From positions 308,871-372,870 of the forward strand of contig NZ_JACRWD010000002.1 in the NCBI RefSeq assembly GCF_014306135.1: DNA of 64,000 nt. The letters run 5' to 3'. The position numbers and the translations under genes were made by a program. This document shows positions 35,843 to 44,669 of this stretch, piece after piece (positions within the stretch are counted from its first letter, which is position 1; the number at the start of each line of letters is the position of its first letter). Origin of the DNA: Paraclostridium hominis. GTDB lineage: Bacteria > Bacillota > Clostridia > Peptostreptococcales > Peptostreptococcaceae. The notes beneath the pieces were generated by a model, which saw nothing but the letters and a program-made list of their open reading frames with translations, had not been told where the DNA came from and did no database searches.

Positions 35843-36751
35843 TTATCTCCACTTTTCACCAATCCAACTTAAAATACTCTCTATATCACAACTTTCACCT
35901 ATGTCTAATAATTTATCTATTGATTTGTAATCATCTAAACCTATTTTTATATCTATTTTAGGATTAAGTCTTATGTAATTCTCATCTAATAACTTACTAG
36001 TACATGATTGGCTAAATTTAGAATTGCCTTCTAATACTAGTGCCACTATTGGGTGTGATGGATTTTTGTTTAATATCCAGTCAATAGCTCCCCAATTTGG
36101 ATTACCAACATCTAAGTAGTTATAAGTATATCCTGTACCTATAGATAATAACTTTATATTTTTTAACTCTCTTGCTAATCCATCATCTAATGCATGTACT
36201 AAACATGCTAAACTTGGATCATTTGCAATAATACCTCCATCTATATGATTTTTATAAATAGGAAAATATATAGGTGCTGCACTACTAGATAGCATAACAT
36301 CAATTACTTTACTATTTGCTGTGCTTGATCCAGGTATATTGCTATAAAATATAGGTTCCCAGTTATTTTTTTTATCGCCTAAATAAAATGTGGGTATAAC
36401 AACAAATTTTGATAAATCTTTTAAAGTTAAATCTTTAGGAAATATGTTTTCCAATACTTCTTTTAGCTTCTTATTATTATATTTACTCCTTATAATTTCC
36501 GGATAAGATTTTGAAAATATATACTCTAACCCCTCTCCTGTGTATATATTCATTATTTCCATAGGAGATAATCCGTGTGCAAGACCTATAGCAATAAAAC
36601 TTCCTGTAGATGTCCCTCCCATTAAACTAGTTTTTTCAATAAGTGTTGGGTAATGGTCTTTTAATCTATTTAATAACGATATGCTTAATGCACCTCTTAC
36701 TCCACCTCCATCAAAAGTCATTATATTAAAACTATTAATTCCTTCAAACAT
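35843..36751 (-). CDS. Patatin-like phospholipase, second type
   Basis: 302 residues. Complete patatin catalytic set: oxyanion loop 'FDGGGVRGALSISLLN' (residues 13-28), nucleophile S48 in 'GGTSTGSFIA', and dyad aspartate in 'NHIDGGIIANDPS'. It is closer to plant-patatin and CapV-like lipases than to the RssA-like protein encoded downstream, so the two are not recent duplicates. No nucleotide cyclase or other defence gene is nearby. SD AGGAGG precedes the ATG. It is upstream of camA on the same strand, with a 68-base gap. Confidence 0.9.
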   Translation of the reverse strand: MFEGINSFNIMTFDGGGVRGALSISLLNRLKDHYPTLIEKTSLMGGTSTGSFIAIGLAHGLSPMEIMNIYTGEGLEYIFSKSYPEIIRSKYNNKKLKEVLENIFPKDLTLKDLSKFVVIPTFYLGDKKNNWEPIFYSNIPGSSTANSKVIDVMLSSSAAPIYFPIYKNHIDGGIIANDPSLACLVHALDDGLARELKNIKLLSIGTGYTYNYLDVGNPNWGAIDWILNKNPSHPIVALVLEGNSKFSQSCTSKLLDENYIRLNPKIDIKIGLDDYKSIDKLLDIGESCDIESILSWIGEKWR

Positions 36752-36811
36752 AAATTTCCTCCTAGCTTCACTTTATACTAAATCTATTAATATAATTTAT
36801 ATGTAAAACTA

Positions 36812-36847
36812 AAAAAAGAAAGTATATAAGATTTATATACTTCCTTT
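36812..36847 (-). terminator. Terminator after the membrane-anchored amidase gene
   Basis: AAAGGAAGTATATAA / TTATATACTTTCTTT on the minus strand with a U-run from the A-run at 36812-36818. The left end of the hairpin is adjacent to the amidase stop at 36851. Confidence 0.8.
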
Positions 36848-36850
36848 TTC

Positions 36851-37633
36851 CTATTTATGTTTAGAGTCTATATAACTTAAAATTCCTTGTGCTATACCCT
36901 CTGCCATTTTATTTTGATAACTTTGACTTTTTAAATTTTTTTCATCTTTTTCATTAGTTAAGAATCCAACTTCGACTAATGCTGTTGGCATATCTGTACT
37001 TTTTAATATTCCAACATTTGAAGGGTATATACCCCTATTTTTTGTATTTAAATATAAACATATTGTATCTTGTATTGATTTTGCTAATTTATCAGAATCA
37101 TTAATTCCATTTTGAGGATAGTAAGTTTCAGTTCCATTAGCTGAACTTGCACCATTTTGCGCATTTTGATGTATAGAAACTACTAAGTCTATATTCTGTG
37201 AATTTGCCATGTCAGTTCTTTCTTCTAGTGATACATTTGTATCTTCACTTCTAGTTAAAATAACTTCTAAATCTTTTTGTTGAGATAGTACTCCAGCTAC
37301 TTTTTTAGCTATTTCTAATGAGATATCTTTTTCTAAGCTTCCACTAAAACCTTTTGAGCCAGTATCACTGCCTCCATGTCCTGGATCTATTAGTATTTTA
37401 ATTTTTTTATTTGATTTTTCATTTTCTAAACTCAAATGCTCAATTTCAATATTTTGCTGAGTTTTATCTTTTACATTATTCTTATCATCAACCTTATTGT
37501 CTTTTGCATTACCAAATACATTTTTAACTAAAAATGATATTGAAAATATACCTATTAATACTAAAAGTGCTAAAATAAATAATCTAGATTTTTTTATTCT
37601 TCTTTTTTTTATAATTTTTCTTTTCTTAGACAT
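36851..37633 (-). CDS. Membrane-anchored N-acetylmuramoyl-L-alanine amidase (Amidase_3, CwlD-like)
   Basis: 260 residues: a basic N-terminus and a single membrane anchor ('LFILALLVLIGIFSISFLV', residues 18-36), a ~45-residue linker, then an Amidase_3 domain. Zinc ligands and catalytic residues are visible: His in 'LIDPGHGGSDTGS', Glu in 'LEKDISLEIAKK', His in 'VVSIHQNAQNG' and Glu in 'TALVEVGFLTN'. It cleaves the bond between MurNAc and the stem peptide. The size and anchor resemble spore-cortex CwlD, but this cannot be fixed from sequence alone. It lacks wall-binding repeats, unlike the amidase at 56570. Confidence 0.92.
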   Translation of the reverse strand: MSKKRKIIKKRRIKKSRLFILALLVLIGIFSISFLVKNVFGNAKDNKVDDKNNVKDKTQQNIEIEHLSLENEKSNKKIKILIDPGHGGSDTGSKGFSGSLEKDISLEIAKKVAGVLSQQKDLEVILTRSEDTNVSLEERTDMANSQNIDLVVSIHQNAQNGASSANGTETYYPQNGINDSDKLAKSIQDTICLYLNTKNRGIYPSNVGILKSTDMPTALVEVGFLTNEKDEKNLKSQSYQNKMAEGIAQGILSYIDSKHK

Positions 37634-37705
37634 ATATTCACCCTTCTAAACTATAATCCAGCTTAATTCTAGCATTTTTTTACTATATTTTCAATATTTC
37701 TAGTA

Positions 37706-38350
37706 TTATCCACCTAAAGTTATATCTTGTTTATTGTACCAATCTATAGCCTCGTGAATATGGTTATTTTTAAAATCTGGCCAATACTCATCTAAAACAT
37801 AAAAATCTGCATATATAGATTGTACAGGTAAAAATCCACTTAATCTCCTTCTTCCACCCCATCTTATTATTAAATCCAGCCTTGAAACATCAAAAGATTG
37901 TATGTACTCATGTATATTATTTTTATTATTGCCCTTAGCAGTTGATAATGTATTTAAATCCCAATGCCATCCATAATTTACTAATAAGTTTGCTTTTATT
38001 TGACCTTTTTTAGGCTCTATTCTTTGCGTATATGGTCTTAACTCATCTGGAAACATAGGCGAATTTGTATTTCCTATTACTAATAATGATGCCCCTTCAT
38101 CTACTAACATTTTAGCAGCATTTACACATGCATCAGTAAATGCTTTAGTCTGATATGATGGTCTTTTAGTATTATCTGTAGTGAATCCATAAAATGTAAC
38201 TTCTTCTACACCTATATCTCTACAAACTCTATAAGCTTCAAGACCTGGGTCTAATCCACTATCATAACCTCTTTCTTTCGTAAGGCCTTTAGATTGTGCC
38301 CATCTCCTATTCCCATCTGGAATTATTCCTACATGTTTTGGTATTCTCAT
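37706..38350 (-). CDS. Divergent short cis-prenyltransferase (UppS-like)
   Basis: 214 residues from the ATG at 38350 (SD AGAGGTGAT). Recognisable UPP-synthase features: 'HVGIIPDGNRRWAQSKGL', 'VTFYGFTTDNTKRP' (in place of the usual YaFStENWkRP) and 'IYADFYVLDEYWPDF'. Key differences from canonical UppS: the catalytic R-x-SGE-x-R region reads 'RWGGRRRLSGFLPVQ', losing the conserved Glu, and the metal-binding Glu of the YAELYF motif is Asp. It is ~30 residues shorter than UppS. It may make a different chain length or use another acceptor. The housekeeping uppS is presumably elsewhere. Confidence 0.85.
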   Translation of the reverse strand: MRIPKHVGIIPDGNRRWAQSKGLTKERGYDSGLDPGLEAYRVCRDIGVEEVTFYGFTTDNTKRPSYQTKAFTDACVNAAKMLVDEGASLLVIGNTNSPMFPDELRPYTQRIEPKKGQIKANLLVNYGWHWDLNTLSTAKGNNKNNIHEYIQSFDVSRLDLIIRWGGRRRLSGFLPVQSIYADFYVLDEYWPDFKNNHIHEAIDWYNKQDITLGG

Positions 38351-38498
38351 TATAATCACCTCTTTCCATATGATTATTCCCATCAGATAAGTTTTTACAC
38401 AATATTCAGTATATTATTATTAATTTCTTTATATTTTTTTGAAAAACTTTTAAATTTCGATATAAGATTATAATTACTAAATATGCTATTGAATATAA

Positions 38499-38840
38499 AT
38501 CAATTTTCAGATCAATATTATAAAAGAAAATAGAGATACATCTGATTATTGTAAGCATGTTATCAAAGAATTAGATAAACTAGGAAAAGATTCTGTTAAA
38601 ATAAGTAGTAGGGATTTCAAAAATTTTAAAGGAAAATCATATTTTAAAGATTACGCCAATGAATTAACTTCTTCTGCTAAATTCCCTATTCTATTAGTTG
38701 GTGGAAATAGAGCAGTAGATTCGATAACTGAAACTCTAAATACTACTAATATTGAACATTTCTCAATATGTAGACCATTAATATGTGAACCTGATTTTAT
38801 TAATAAATTTGAAGTTGAATCAAATTTTGGGCATACATGA
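38499..38840 (+). pseudogene. Remnant of an NADH:flavin oxidoreductase (old yellow enzyme family), C-terminal end
   Basis: An open plus-strand frame without a start codon reads '...YFKDYANELTSSAKFPILLV' then 'GGNRAVDSITETLNTTNIEH' and 'FSICRPLICEPDFINKF' before TGA at 38838-38840. This matches the end of the flavin-binding barrel of old yellow enzymes (GG-x-R followed by RP-x-I-x-EPD). The N-terminal ~250 residues and any promoter are gone. A terminator follows at 38865. It is the only content of the 500-base gap between neighbouring genes. Confidence 0.75.
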
Positions 38841-38864
38841 AACATTATTTTTTTAAGTTCATTT

Positions 38865-38899
38865 AAAAAGATGAGTCCAAAGTAGACTCATCTTTTTTT
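38865..38899. terminator. Terminator between the flavin oxidoreductase remnant and the Amidase_6 gene
   Basis: AAAAAGATGAGTC / GACTCATCTTTTT hairpin, T-runs on both sides. It touches the stop codon of the minus-strand gene and would serve both directions. Confidence 0.87.
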
Positions 38900-39419
38900 A
38901 TTGATAGTATCCAAATATTTTTATATATTTTCTCTCTCCTATTTTTTCACTCAAGGGATAATCTAATAAATCTTCTGTATGTTGACATATAAGGTAATCT
39001 AATAAGTAATTTCTATCATCTAATATAACCTGTGTAACTATCATAGTATGATAAGCTCTTCCCTGATATACTAACTGTATTAAATCTCCAATTTCTAATT
39101 GATTATAATCTACAACTTCTGCATATATTCCATAATTTTGTGTTAATTCACTGTTATTTTTTATAATATATCTTCCAAATGCATCTGCTGCTGTCCATGA
39201 TGGTGTTCTACTTGAATCACTATACCAATACCATTTTCCCATAACATCGTTTCCTTGATTATCAAAGGGAATATTACCTGCATGTATACACTGAGATATA
39301 TAGTTTGTACAGTCTCCTCCCCATGGATCATAATCTTTATATTTAGGATTTCTGTATAATGCCCATGTTCTTGCATATTCTGCTGCTGCTTTTCTATTAT
39401 ATTCTTTAAGTTCTTTCAT
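38898..39419 (-). CDS. Putative amidase-domain (Amidase_6, NlpC/CHAP-like) protein
   Basis: 173 residues. Family signature 'YNRKAAAEYARTWALYRNPK' followed by 'GGDCTNYISQCIHAGNIPF', where C37 is the likely nucleophile, and 'AYHTMIVTQVI' supplies the histidine. Such domains are papain-like amidases or peptidases, often acting on cell wall. No signal peptide is visible, so either it works inside (for example in the mother cell) or it is exported another way. It starts 4 bases after the stop of the DUF3298-like gene, so they are co-transcribed. Confidence 0.85.
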   Translation of the reverse strand: MKELKEYNRKAAAEYARTWALYRNPKYKDYDPWGGDCTNYISQCIHAGNIPFDNQGNDVMGKWYWYSDSSRTPSWTAADAFGRYIIKNNSELTQNYGIYAEVVDYNQLEIGDLIQLVYQGRAYHTMIVTQVILDDRNYLLDYLICQHTEDLLDYPLSEKIGERKYIKIFGYYQ

Positions 39420-39423
39420 TAAG

Positions 39424-40008
39424 TCACCCCACTAAATATTTTCTTGTATACTCACTTAGAAATTCTTTTATTTCTCCAAAGTATAATTTTACATTTGTTA
39501 TTTCATTAGAATTTAATATTTCATAAGATGAAAAGTTTATAGATATATATTTTGAAGTTATATAAAAAGATAGGTCACAAGTTATATATTGGGGCAATTC
39601 TTTTATTTGATTTTTTATACTGCTTTTTATAAGTTTTTCATAGTTACATTTTTTATTGAAAATATCTTCTATTAATATTTTTTTTTCATTTTTAAGATCA
39701 TAATTATATGTGTTTATATAATTAATTATATGATTATTTTTGTATATTTCCGAAAATACTATGGATATGCTTATTATATTATTTTTATTTAAATGAGTTT
39801 CGTAGTCTATAAATATAGTTGATTTTTCATTAGAATATACTACTTCTTCTTTTGATATGTCTTTAAATATATTTATATCTTCATAAATTTTTTTATTTAT
39901 GTTTTTTATAAATATATTATCTTCAGATGAAATTATCACAGGATATTCTATTATACAATTTAAACTCTCATCTTCTATATCGATATATATAGTTTTTATA
40001 TCTACCAT
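39424..40008 (-). CDS. DUF3298/DUF4163-like protein
   Basis: 194 residues with alternating strands and helices. 'IEYPVIISSEDNIFIKNINK' resembles DUF4163, and 'SISIVFSEIYKNNHIINYIN' then 'TYNYDLKNEKKILIEDIF' resembles DUF3298, the pair found in PdaC and RsiV extracellular domains. Here there is no signal peptide or anchor, which is odd for that family. SD AGGAGG precedes the ATG. First gene of a pair with the Amidase_6 protein; divergent from the LCP gene. The family call is moderate. Confidence 0.6.
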   Translation of the reverse strand: MVDIKTIYIDIEDESLNCIIEYPVIISSEDNIFIKNINKKIYEDINIFKDISKEEVVYSNEKSTIFIDYETHLNKNNIISISIVFSEIYKNNHIINYINTYNYDLKNEKKILIEDIFNKKCNYEKLIKSSIKNQIKELPQYITCDLSFYITSKYISINFSSYEILNSNEITNVKLYFGEIKEFLSEYTRKYLVG

Positions 40009-40092
40009 TAGAATACCTCCTGTTTTTACTTATATATTATTATGTATGTAATTTGTGTCAATTTTGTTATATATTTTGTAATCTTTATAGTA

Positions 40093-40121
40093 TTGAATAT
40101 ATGTTTATAGTTTAATATAAT
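40093..40121 (+). promoter_or_regulatory. Promoter of the LCP-family gene
   Basis: -35 TTGAAT (40093-40098), 17-base spacer, perfect -10 TATAAT (40116-40121). Transcription would start near 40128, downstream of the GTG at 40125, supporting the TTG start at 40161. Confidence 0.72.
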
Positions 40122-40160
40122 TAAGTGTACGTTAAAAATAATAAGAAAGAAGGGATTTTT

Positions 40161-41132
40161 TTGTCGAATTTAAAAAAATTCGTTATTGCGCTAATACTAT
40201 TAGTTATACTAATACCTGCAGGTGCATTTGGTTATGTATATTTTAAATTAAACACTGTATATGATGATAATGCAGATACAAAGCTACTTAATAAAACAAA
40301 CTATAAAGTAGAAAAAGGAATAACTAATATATTATTAGTAGGTATAGATGCTAGAAATATGCATGAAAGATCTAGATCAGATTCAATGATGATACTTACT
40401 GTAGATAATAAACACAAAAGTTTAAAACTTACATCTTTAGCAAGAGATACATATGTAGACATACCAGGTCATGGTATGCAAAAATTAACACATGCATATG
40501 CATATGGAGGTATAAAGCTTTTAGTCGAAACTATTGAAAATAATTTCAAAATTGATTTACAAAACTATGCAATAGTTAATTTCTTCTCATTTATGGATAT
40601 AGTTGATGCTCTTGGTGGTGTTAATATAGATGTTCAGAAAAGTGAGCTTAATGAATTAAAAAAATACACTCAAGAATGTTATGATCTTAATACAAATCCT
40701 AAAAAAGGTTCTCTTGAGTTTATTACTTCTCCTGGATATCAAAAACTAAATGGATACCAAACTCTTGCGTATGCTCGTATAAGATATAATGATTCTGCAA
40801 TGAATAGAGATCATCGTCAACGTCAAATTATGCAAGCATTAACAACTAGTTTGAAAAATCTACCAATAACTAAATATCCTGAATTAGTAGATACTATTTT
40901 ACCGTATATTAAAACAAACATGAAACCTGGTGAAATAATCAAACTTGGTGCAACAGTCCTTAATATAGGAAATTTTAATATAAAGCAATTAGAGTTTCCT
41001 GTCGAACAATATAGTAAAGGTGGAATCGTAGGTAAAAATGGATGGGTTCTTCAATTTGATTCTGATAAAAATCTACCTATACTTAACGATTTTATATTTG
41101 AAGATATTATATACAATAAACCTAATTATTAG
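40161..41132 (+). CDS. LytR-CpsA-Psr (LCP) family wall polymer ligase
   Basis: 323 residues from a TTG at 40161, preceded by SD AAGAAGGGA with 6 bases between. One N-terminal membrane helix ('VIALILLVILIPAGAFGYVYF'), then an extracellular LCP domain: 'NILLVGIDARNMHERSRSDS' (with the phosphate-binding Arg/Asp), 'KLTSLARDTYVDIPG', 'ALGGVNIDVQ' and 'YARIRYNDSAMNRDHRQRQI'. LCP enzymes move teichoic acids or other glycans from a lipid carrier to peptidoglycan. It faces the polysaccharide locus that starts 1 kb downstream and is the likely attachment step for that polymer (inference). Confidence 0.93.
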   Translation: MSNLKKFVIALILLVILIPAGAFGYVYFKLNTVYDDNADTKLLNKTNYKVEKGITNILLVGIDARNMHERSRSDSMMILTVDNKHKSLKLTSLARDTYVDIPGHGMQKLTHAYAYGGIKLLVETIENNFKIDLQNYAIVNFFSFMDIVDALGGVNIDVQKSELNELKKYTQECYDLNTNPKKGSLEFITSPGYQKLNGYQTLAYARIRYNDSAMNRDHRQRQIMQALTTSLKNLPITKYPELVDTILPYIKTNMKPGEIIKLGATVLNIGNFNIKQLEFPVEQYSKGGIVGKNGWVLQFDSDKNLPILNDFIFEDIIYNKPNY

Positions 41133-41169
41133 AGTATTATAATAAAAAGATTGTAGATAATTTAAAATG

Positions 41170-41219
41170 GATCCTATATAGTGAACGTGAAAAAAGTGTA
41201 TCTATATAGGATCTTTTTT
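41170..41219 (+). terminator. Terminator of the LCP gene
   Basis: GATCCTATATAG / CTATATAGGATC stem with a 20-base loop, followed by TTTTTTG. Confidence 0.82.
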
Positions 41220-41249
41220 GTAAAACATTAATTTAGGAGTTATTTAAAA

Positions 41250-42020
41250 ATGGGTACAAATATATTTACAGAACAAGAAATTCTAGAACTATCTAAAAAT
41301 AAATATATAAAAATGAATAACTCGTACCAATGAATTTAAATTGTAATTCATTAGTAAATATGAGGATAGCAAAACTTCGAGAAATATTTTTGAAGATGTA
41401 GGGTTTTAGGTTTCGATAGTCGGAATTAAACGTATAGATTCTGATAGTTTAAGATGGAGAGCTTCATATAAGGATAAAGTGGTTTTAGTTTTAGAAGATA
41501 CTAGAACTTTAAATTTAATAATGTGACAAGACATTTATTCAAAATTGCTAATGTCTCTACTTTTGGTTATTATGAATTCTTAAATAACTTTAAAACTGAA
41601 AATATTACTAAAAGCATTTAATTTTCGTGGATATGAAAAATATTCTAAAACTATCATGATGGTATACGTAAAACTAATACATATAATTGTATAGCTAAAT
41701 CTACAAAACGGGTATAGAATTGTTACAAATAAACTAAATAGAGATTTTAAATAAAACATACCATGTAAAATAGTATTAACTTATATTACATATATACCAT
41801 ATAGTAATAATAAAATTGCATATTTATCTACTGTAAATGACCCTTCAACTATAGAAATATTAACTGAAGCTGTGAATAAACTGGTCAATCGATGTATCAA
41901 AGAGGTGTTTTTTAGGATAATACTACGTAGAAATCATTCTTTGGACATATGGATTACAAAAACTATACAACAATAGAAGACCTTGAAACCTTAATTGATA
42001 GACTATATGGATTATTATAA
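41250..42020 (+). mobile_element. Degenerate IS3-family (IS150-like) insertion sequence remnant
   Basis: Broken plus-strand coding traces in several frames. The first part reads 'MGTNIFTEQEILELSKNKYI', then pieces such as 'REIFEDVGF', 'VGIKRIDSDSLRWRASYKDK' and 'LVLEDTRTL', the helix-turn-helix OrfA of IS150-like elements. The later part gives transposase OrfB fragments: 'LTYITYIPYSNNKIAYLSTV' with small changes, 'NDPSTIEILTEAVNKLV', and 'SFFGHMDYKNYTTIEDLETL' near the end. Many stops and frameshifts make it inactive, and most of the catalytic core is deleted. Terminal inverted repeats were not identified with confidence. Confidence 0.72.
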
Positions 42021-42046
42021 TAATGACCGATGTCAGTGGAATTTAA

Positions 42047-42083
42047 AAAAGTTGACTCCTACACAATATAGGAATCAACTTTT
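42047..42083 (-). terminator. Hairpin between the IS remnant and murJ
   Basis: AAAAGTTGAcTCCTA / TAGGAaTCAACTTTT with one mismatch, T-rich on both strands. It could end the murJ transcript 160 bases after its stop or belong to the insertion element. The 220 bases between the remnant and murJ show nothing else. Confidence 0.5.
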
Positions 42084-42241
42084 AACAATCTCTTAAAACA
42101 CTCTTTTTTTACTGTCCTTACTAAGGGGTTCATTTTTTTAATATGAGCTCATTTTTTATATATTTAAATTAGTTAGTGAATATAAATTTCATAGAATATC
42201 AAAATTTATGATCTATCTTTTATATCTAACTGCATCTTATA

Positions 42242-43783
42242 TTATTTTTTATTTATTTTAGATTTGATAATATTTACAATATCTATTAACTCTTCTGTTT
42301 TTAGTAATAATAGTATTAATCCATATACAATAGCACCTATACCTACAGATATAGTTAACGATATTATCTGAGATACTGTATTAAATCCTATTGCATTATA
42401 TGAGATAGAGTATATCCATTTAGCAGCTACTCCCATAATAGTAGCAGCTATTAATGATTTTATAAAAACTAAATTTACTGCACCTAACCCTATATCACCT
42501 ATACGTTTCCTTAAGCTTATTATGAATATAATTAGTCCTACAAACGCAGATATAGAACTAGCTATAGCTAAACCTGCATACCCCATAAATTTAATCAAAG
42601 TTATATTAAGTATTATATTGACAACCATTACTATAGCTCCATTTATCATAGGAGTTTTAGTATCTTTAAGCGAATAAAATGCTCTAGATATAACATCATT
42701 TAATCCAAATGCTACCATTCCTATTGCATATAAAGATAATATTGTAGATGTTACTATAGTAGCTTTATATGTGAATGCACCTCTCTCAAAAACAAGCTTT
42801 ACTACTGGCTCTGAGAATACTATCGTTCCTATTGTTATAGGTATAATTAATAATATAATCGTATTCATGGTTTTTATTAAAGACTCTTTAAATCCTAAGA
42901 TATCTTTACTTGATAATAAATATGATAATTTAGGATACATTACAGTTACTATGGATGCTATAAACAAACCTTGTACAAAATAATACAATTTATTAGCATA
43001 ACTGAAAGATGCAACTATTGAAGGTCCCAATGTAGATGCTAATGACCTATCTATCATATTATTAAATTGATTTACAGAAACTCCTATTAACACAGGTATA
43101 ACTAGTATCATTAGTTTCTTTATATTTTCATCTTTAAATGATAATATAGGTTTATATCTGAATCCTTTTTTATATGCAAATGGTAATTGAAATATAAGCT
43201 GGGATATAGTTCCTATTAAAGTTCCATAAACAAGCACATATACACCATATTTAGCACTTAATATTATTGATATAATAATTATGATACTTGATGGTAAACT
43301 TATTAATCCTGGAATATTGAAATTTCCTTTTACCTGTAAGTATCCAATCATCACATTACTAATACCTGTAAATAATATACCCCAAAATAAAATTTTAGTA
43401 AATTGTACAGATAAATTAAATGTCTCTTTTTCAAATCCAACTGCAAAAAGTTTAACTATCGGATCCGTAAATATTAATCCTATTATTAATATAACTGAAC
43501 ATAAAATAAATACTATTCCAATTATATTATTTATAAATTTATCAGCTTCTAACTCACTTTTTTCACTTTGTATGCTCGTATACATAGGAACTAAACTTGT
43601 TGATATTGCTGAACCTAAGCTTGCAAATATAACAGTAGGTATATTTAATGCTGTAAAGTATGCTGCTGCATAGTTTGAGGTTCCATAGTAATATGCTAAT
43701 ACTTGCTCTCTCGCAAATCCTATTATTTTAGATAATATAGTTACTATCATAAGTCCAAATGCAGCTTTAGCTATCTTAGACAT
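42242..43783 (-). CDS. murJ: MurJ/MviN-family lipid flippase
   Basis: 513 residues from the ATG at 43783 (SD GAGAGGAG); the frame to 43813 lacks a ribosome site. Fourteen hydrophobic segments are expected, and the family start 'MIVTILSKIIGFAREQVLAY' and 'ASLGSAISTSLVPMY' are clear, as is 'RAFYSLKDTKTPMINGAIVM'. MurJ flips lipid II across the membrane. It stands just downstream of a polysaccharide operon that has a polymerase but no obvious Wzx flippase, so this copy might instead flip that glycan's repeat unit; both are possible. A terminator separates it from licD. Confidence 0.92.
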   Translation of the reverse strand: MSKIAKAAFGLMIVTILSKIIGFAREQVLAYYYGTSNYAAAYFTALNIPTVIFASLGSAISTSLVPMYTSIQSEKSELEADKFINNIIGIVFILCSVILIIGLIFTDPIVKLFAVGFEKETFNLSVQFTKILFWGILFTGISNVMIGYLQVKGNFNIPGLISLPSSIIIIISIILSAKYGVYVLVYGTLIGTISQLIFQLPFAYKKGFRYKPILSFKDENIKKLMILVIPVLIGVSVNQFNNMIDRSLASTLGPSIVASFSYANKLYYFVQGLFIASIVTVMYPKLSYLLSSKDILGFKESLIKTMNTIILLIIPITIGTIVFSEPVVKLVFERGAFTYKATIVTSTILSLYAIGMVAFGLNDVISRAFYSLKDTKTPMINGAIVMVVNIILNITLIKFMGYAGLAIASSISAFVGLIIFIISLRKRIGDIGLGAVNLVFIKSLIAATIMGVAAKWIYSISYNAIGFNTVSQIISLTISVGIGAIVYGLILLLLKTEELIDIVNIIKSKINKK

Positions 43784-43811
43784 GTTATTTCTCCTCTCGT
43801 GTCTTAATCTC

Positions 43812-43845
43812 AAAAAGCATTTACCTATATAGATAAATGCTTTTT
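43812..43845 (-). terminator. Hairpin between licD and murJ
   Basis: AAAAAGCATTTA / TAAATGCTTTTT stem around CCTATATAGA, right after the licD stop. It should end most transcripts of the polysaccharide operon. Confidence 0.85.
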
Positions 43846-43847
43846 AA

Positions 43848-44669
43848 TTATAATTCTAAATTTATTAAGTGCCCATACCTTTTATCTTTATCAGGTAATT
43901 TCATATAGTCTCCATATAATTTTTTTAAATAGTTATCATAATTTCTAGGTGCATAAAATTTATATCCTTCAAACTCAATTTCAACTAGTGGATACACATC
44001 TGATTTCTTCTGGGCATATTTAAACTCCATAAATACGGTTTCTACCCCATACACTAAATAATCAGATTTTCCTTGTTTTTCTAATTCATTGCATTTTTTT
44101 ATCCATATATTTTCTATAGTCATCTTTTGAAGAACATGTTTTATATAATCCTTAAGACAACTTTTATTTCTTCTTTCCATATGAACTATCTTATTTATTA
44201 ATTTATATTTAGATTCATCGCAAATATTTTCATCTACTGAATCAACGGGAAATATATCTATATATGCACCTACATGAATTTGATTTACTTGTATGTCTAA
44301 CCCTTTAAATTTTTCTGTATAATATATTTGTGTAAATCCATGTTTTTCCGTTTTATATTTTTGAATCCATCCTTTAGTTTGTCTATTCCCAAATTTTATA
44401 TATTCAGGTAAAATATCTTTTTTAAGTAACTCATTAAATTTTTTATAATCTTCTCTCGGCATACATATGTCACAATCATCATCCCAAGGTATAAATCCTC
44501 TATGTCTTACTGCCCCTAAAAGGGTACCTGCATCTATCCAATATTTTAAATTATATTTTCTGCATATTGAATCAATTAGAACTAACATTTCAAATTCAAC
44601 CAATTGATATTTTCTCAAAACATCTATATTTTTATTTTCTATTATTTTATCTATTTTTTCTTTAAGCAT
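43848..44669 (-). CDS. licD: LicD-family phosphocholine transferase
   Basis: 273 residues with the LicD signature: 'YNLKYWIDAGTLLGAVRHRG' and 'FIPWDDDCDICMPREDYKKF' (metal-binding aspartates; residues ~38-75). LicD enzymes move phosphocholine from CDP-choline to sugars of teichoic acid, capsule or LPS; some family members transfer other phospho-groups. The presence of licC, licB and a LicA-like kinase 9 kb away makes phosphocholine the likely group here. Its start overlaps the end of the GT2 gene by 19 bases, so it is coupled to the glycan operon. Confidence 0.9.
   Translation of the reverse strand: MLKEKIDKIIENKNIDVLRKYQLVEFEMLVLIDSICRKYNLKYWIDAGTLLGAVRHRGFIPWDDDCDICMPREDYKKFNELLKKDILPEYIKFGNRQTKGWIQKYKTEKHGFTQIYYTEKFKGLDIQVNQIHVGAYIDIFPVDSVDENICDESKYKLINKIVHMERRNKSCLKDYIKHVLQKMTIENIWIKKCNELEKQGKSDYLVYGVETVFMEFKYAQKKSDVYPLVEIEFEGYKFYAPRNYDNYLKKLYGDYMKLPDKDKRYGHLINLEL

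Noticed and set aside
34041..36751. Restriction-modification or CBASS-type defence island
   Set aside because: No endonuclease, specificity subunit, nucleotide cyclase or transposon genes are adjacent; the methyltransferase is recognised as CamA-like, and the patatins alone do not make CBASS.
38651..38845. Minus-strand frame of 64 codons
   Set aside because: Antisense to the flavin oxidoreductase remnant, without a ribosome site.
40125..41132. LCP protein starting at the GTG at 40125
   Set aside because: This GTG lies at or before the predicted transcription start and has no ribosome site; the TTG at 40161 has both in order.
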